A DNA stretch of 64,000 nucleotides from Clostridium estertheticum. Its GTDB lineage: Bacteria; Bacillota; Clostridia; Clostridiales; Clostridiaceae. Location: NCBI RefSeq assembly GCF_026650985.1, contig NZ_CP086239.1, positions 372,001 to 436,000 of the forward strand, in the 5' to 3' direction. Below the pieces are notes generated by a model that saw only the letters and a program-made list of their open reading frames with translations, was not told the origin of the DNA and did not search any database. The stretch's first letter is position 1. The number at the start of each line of letters is the position of its first letter. The translations under genes and the position numbers were made by a program. Positions 62,608 through 64,000 of this stretch are shown here, piece after piece.

Positions 62608-63030
62608 ATGATTTCTTATAAAATTGGATTAGAGTGTATTGAGTGGTCTCAACTTTTTAGTTTATACGAAAAGGTAGGGATGCTAAAGCGTTTTATAGAA
62701 AGTAAAGAATTTAATAAAATTGAGTCTGCATTTCAAGTGAGTTACAAGGTTGTTACAGCCTGGGAAGAAAATACTTTGGTGGGGTCTTGTAGAATGTTAT
62801 CGGATGGCATATGCTATGGGGCTGTTTTTGATGTTGCAGTATTACCTGAATATCAGAAAAAAGGCATTGGGAAAGGGTTGATGAGGTTACTTTTAAAAGG
62901 TGAAGAACATATGACAATCCACCTAACTTCAACATTTGGGAATGAGGGTTTTTATAAGAAAGTAGGGTTTGAAAAACATAAAACGGCTTATTCAAAATAC
63001 CCATTTGAATCAAAATATGTTGAGAATTAG
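62608..63030 (+). CDS. GNAT N-acetyltransferase
   Basis: 140 aa. SYKVVTAWEENTLVGSCRML is followed by FDVAVLPEYQKKGIGKGLMR near residue 79 (acetyl-CoA loop QKKGIG) and IHLTSTFGNEGFYKKVGFEK at the C-terminus, the compact YjgM/YhhY-like layout. SD GAAGGAGATATAAAA. Substrate unknown. Confidence 0.87.
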   Translation: MISYKIGLECIEWSQLFSLYEKVGMLKRFIESKEFNKIESAFQVSYKVVTAWEENTLVGSCRMLSDGICYGAVFDVAVLPEYQKKGIGKGLMRLLLKGEEHMTIHLTSTFGNEGFYKKVGFEKHKTAYSKYPFESKYVEN

Positions 63031-63175
63031 GAAATTCAGACCATATAGCCTTGAGTAAATAAATACTTATTGAATATTTCTTTAACTTATTTATTTTGTG
63101 TCCAATAGGTAAAACTGATGCGAAATGTTGAATAAAACTATATATAATATTAGTAAAAAGTAATGGAGGGGTACT

Positions 63176-63964
63176 ATGAAAAAAATTGATTTTGGTATGC
63201 CAACACTTATTGAGACAAACAGTATTGAAAGCTGTGTTAAATTATGCAAAGAGTTGGATTTAGATTTCATCGAACTAAATATGAATTTACCTCAATATCA
63301 GATTGAAAGTATAGATATCCAGAAATTTAAATCAATTTGTGAAAATGAAAATATATATTTCACAATTCATATTGATGAAAATTTTAATGTTTGCGATTTT
63401 AACAATGAAATTTCAAAAGCATATATAAAAACTATATTGGCTACTATTGATATTGCTAAACAACTGAAAATTCCTGTACTTAATATGCATATGTCAAATG
63501 GAGTTTATTTTACTTTGCCTAATGAAAAAATATTTTTATTTAATCAATATAAAGAAATTTACCTAACTAAGTTAAAGAAGTTTAGAGAGAGGTGTAAAAA
63601 AGCTATAGGTGACAGCAATATCAAAATATGTATTGAAAATTGTAGTGGTTATAAAGATTTTGTATTAGAAGGTATAGAGCTTTTGTTAGAAAGCAATGTG
63701 TTTGCATTAACCTTTGATATCGGTCATAGTCATAGCGTGAATGGTATCGATGAAGCATTTATAAATAAACATATAGACAGGCTTTATCACATGCACGTTC
63801 ATGATGGTAAGGGTAAAGAAAATCACCTTCCGTTAGGTATAGGAGAAATTAATATAAAGGAAAGGATTTCTCTTGCGAGAGAACATAAGTGTCGCATAGT
63901 TCTTGAAATAAAGACTATTAGGGGGCTTAAGCAGTCAGTGGATAAATTATCAAACTACTTATAG
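63176..63964 (+). CDS. TIM-barrel protein, sugar phosphate isomerase/epimerase family
   Basis: 262 aa. Barrel strand ends LDFIELNMNLPQY near residue 30, IYFTIHIDENFNV near 60, IPVLNMHMSNGVYF near 98, IKICIENCSGYKDF near 150, VFALTFDIGHSHSVNG near 175 and LYHMHVHDGKGKENHLPLGI near 206 carry the Glu-Asp-His-Glu metal set of AP-endonuclease-2/xylose-isomerase-like barrels; CRIVLEIKTIRG gives the last Glu. Sugar isomerase/epimerase or endonuclease IV-like role; substrate unknown. SD ATGGAGGGGTACT. Confidence 0.82.
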   Translation: MKKIDFGMPTLIETNSIESCVKLCKELDLDFIELNMNLPQYQIESIDIQKFKSICENENIYFTIHIDENFNVCDFNNEISKAYIKTILATIDIAKQLKIPVLNMHMSNGVYFTLPNEKIFLFNQYKEIYLTKLKKFRERCKKAIGDSNIKICIENCSGYKDFVLEGIELLLESNVFALTFDIGHSHSVNGIDEAFINKHIDRLYHMHVHDGKGKENHLPLGIGEINIKERISLAREHKCRIVLEIKTIRGLKQSVDKLSNYL

Positions 63965-64000
63965 TATGACAAATCAATGAGGTTAGCAGTGAAATTAGGG

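Noticed and set aside
1-64000. CRISPR arrays, tRNA or rRNA genes
   Set aside because: No regularly spaced direct repeats, cloverleaf sequences or conserved rRNA segments were seen on reading both strands; this was by eye, without tRNAscan or CRISPR software.

Overview
The window is AT-rich, single-replicon DNA of a low-GC Firmicute, most probably Clostridium sensu stricto. Supporting signs are strong AAGGAGG-type ribosome binding sites, frequent TTG and GTG starts, AGA/ATA-rich codon use, a purECFMNHD operon order, a guanine riboswitch and many clostridial small-gene families. I cannot name the species from sequence alone.

Region 1 (1-9020) is the de novo purine pathway on the + strand: the 3' part of purL, a guanine-class riboswitch with a readable terminator/antiterminator switch, then purE-purC-purF-purM-purN-purH-purD. 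Together these convert PRPP to IMP; purK is not in the window. A MITE-like hairpin element and a bidirectional terminator close the operon.

Region 2 (9.3-14.6 kb) holds a TauE/SafE-type permease (-), an RDD membrane protein, the rRNA methyltransferase rlmD, about 1.1 kb of decayed coding DNA, a CPBP protease and a short ArsR-type regulator.

Region 3 (14.8-39 kb) is an accessory zone of small, mostly co-oriented, mostly single-gene units: many GNAT acetyltransferases, SAM methyltransferases, two NUDIX hydrolases, two aminoglycoside nucleotidyltransferase-type genes, ASCH, VOC, cupin, TIM-barrel and alpha/beta-hydrolase proteins, a second-type peptide deformylase and a QueG-like Fe-S protein. 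Several units carry near-identical upstream promoter modules ending in TGGTATAAT. Interspersed are ddl (-), a solitary TnpB-related gene with a structured 3' flank (-), and numerous gene remnants. One methyltransferase gene, broken by a nonsense codon, is preceded by a 14-codon leader and a hairpin that would mask its Shine-Dalgarno sequence.

Region 4 (39-57.5 kb) carries membrane, redox and export functions: a holin-like protein, an FAD/Rieske oxidoreductase, a DUF2935 protein, a two-subunit ABC exporter, an Ig-like surface protein, an MBL-fold hydrolase, a frameshifted BAAT-type thioesterase, and three regulator-target sets whose operators can be read directly. These are TetR with an FAH-family hydrolase, a MATE pump with a second TetR, and a MarR-led ABC-2 transporter operon.

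Region 5 (57.7-64 kb) returns to the region-3 style. It has two alpha/beta hydrolases, one inactivated by a perfect 151-bp tandem duplication, two methyltransferases, two GNATs, an ASCH protein and a TIM-barrel protein. No rRNA, tRNA, CRISPR array or prophage was recognised. I did not find a clearly new system. The best candidates for something undescribed are the leader/hairpin switch at 19.2 kb and the promoter-carrying gene array.
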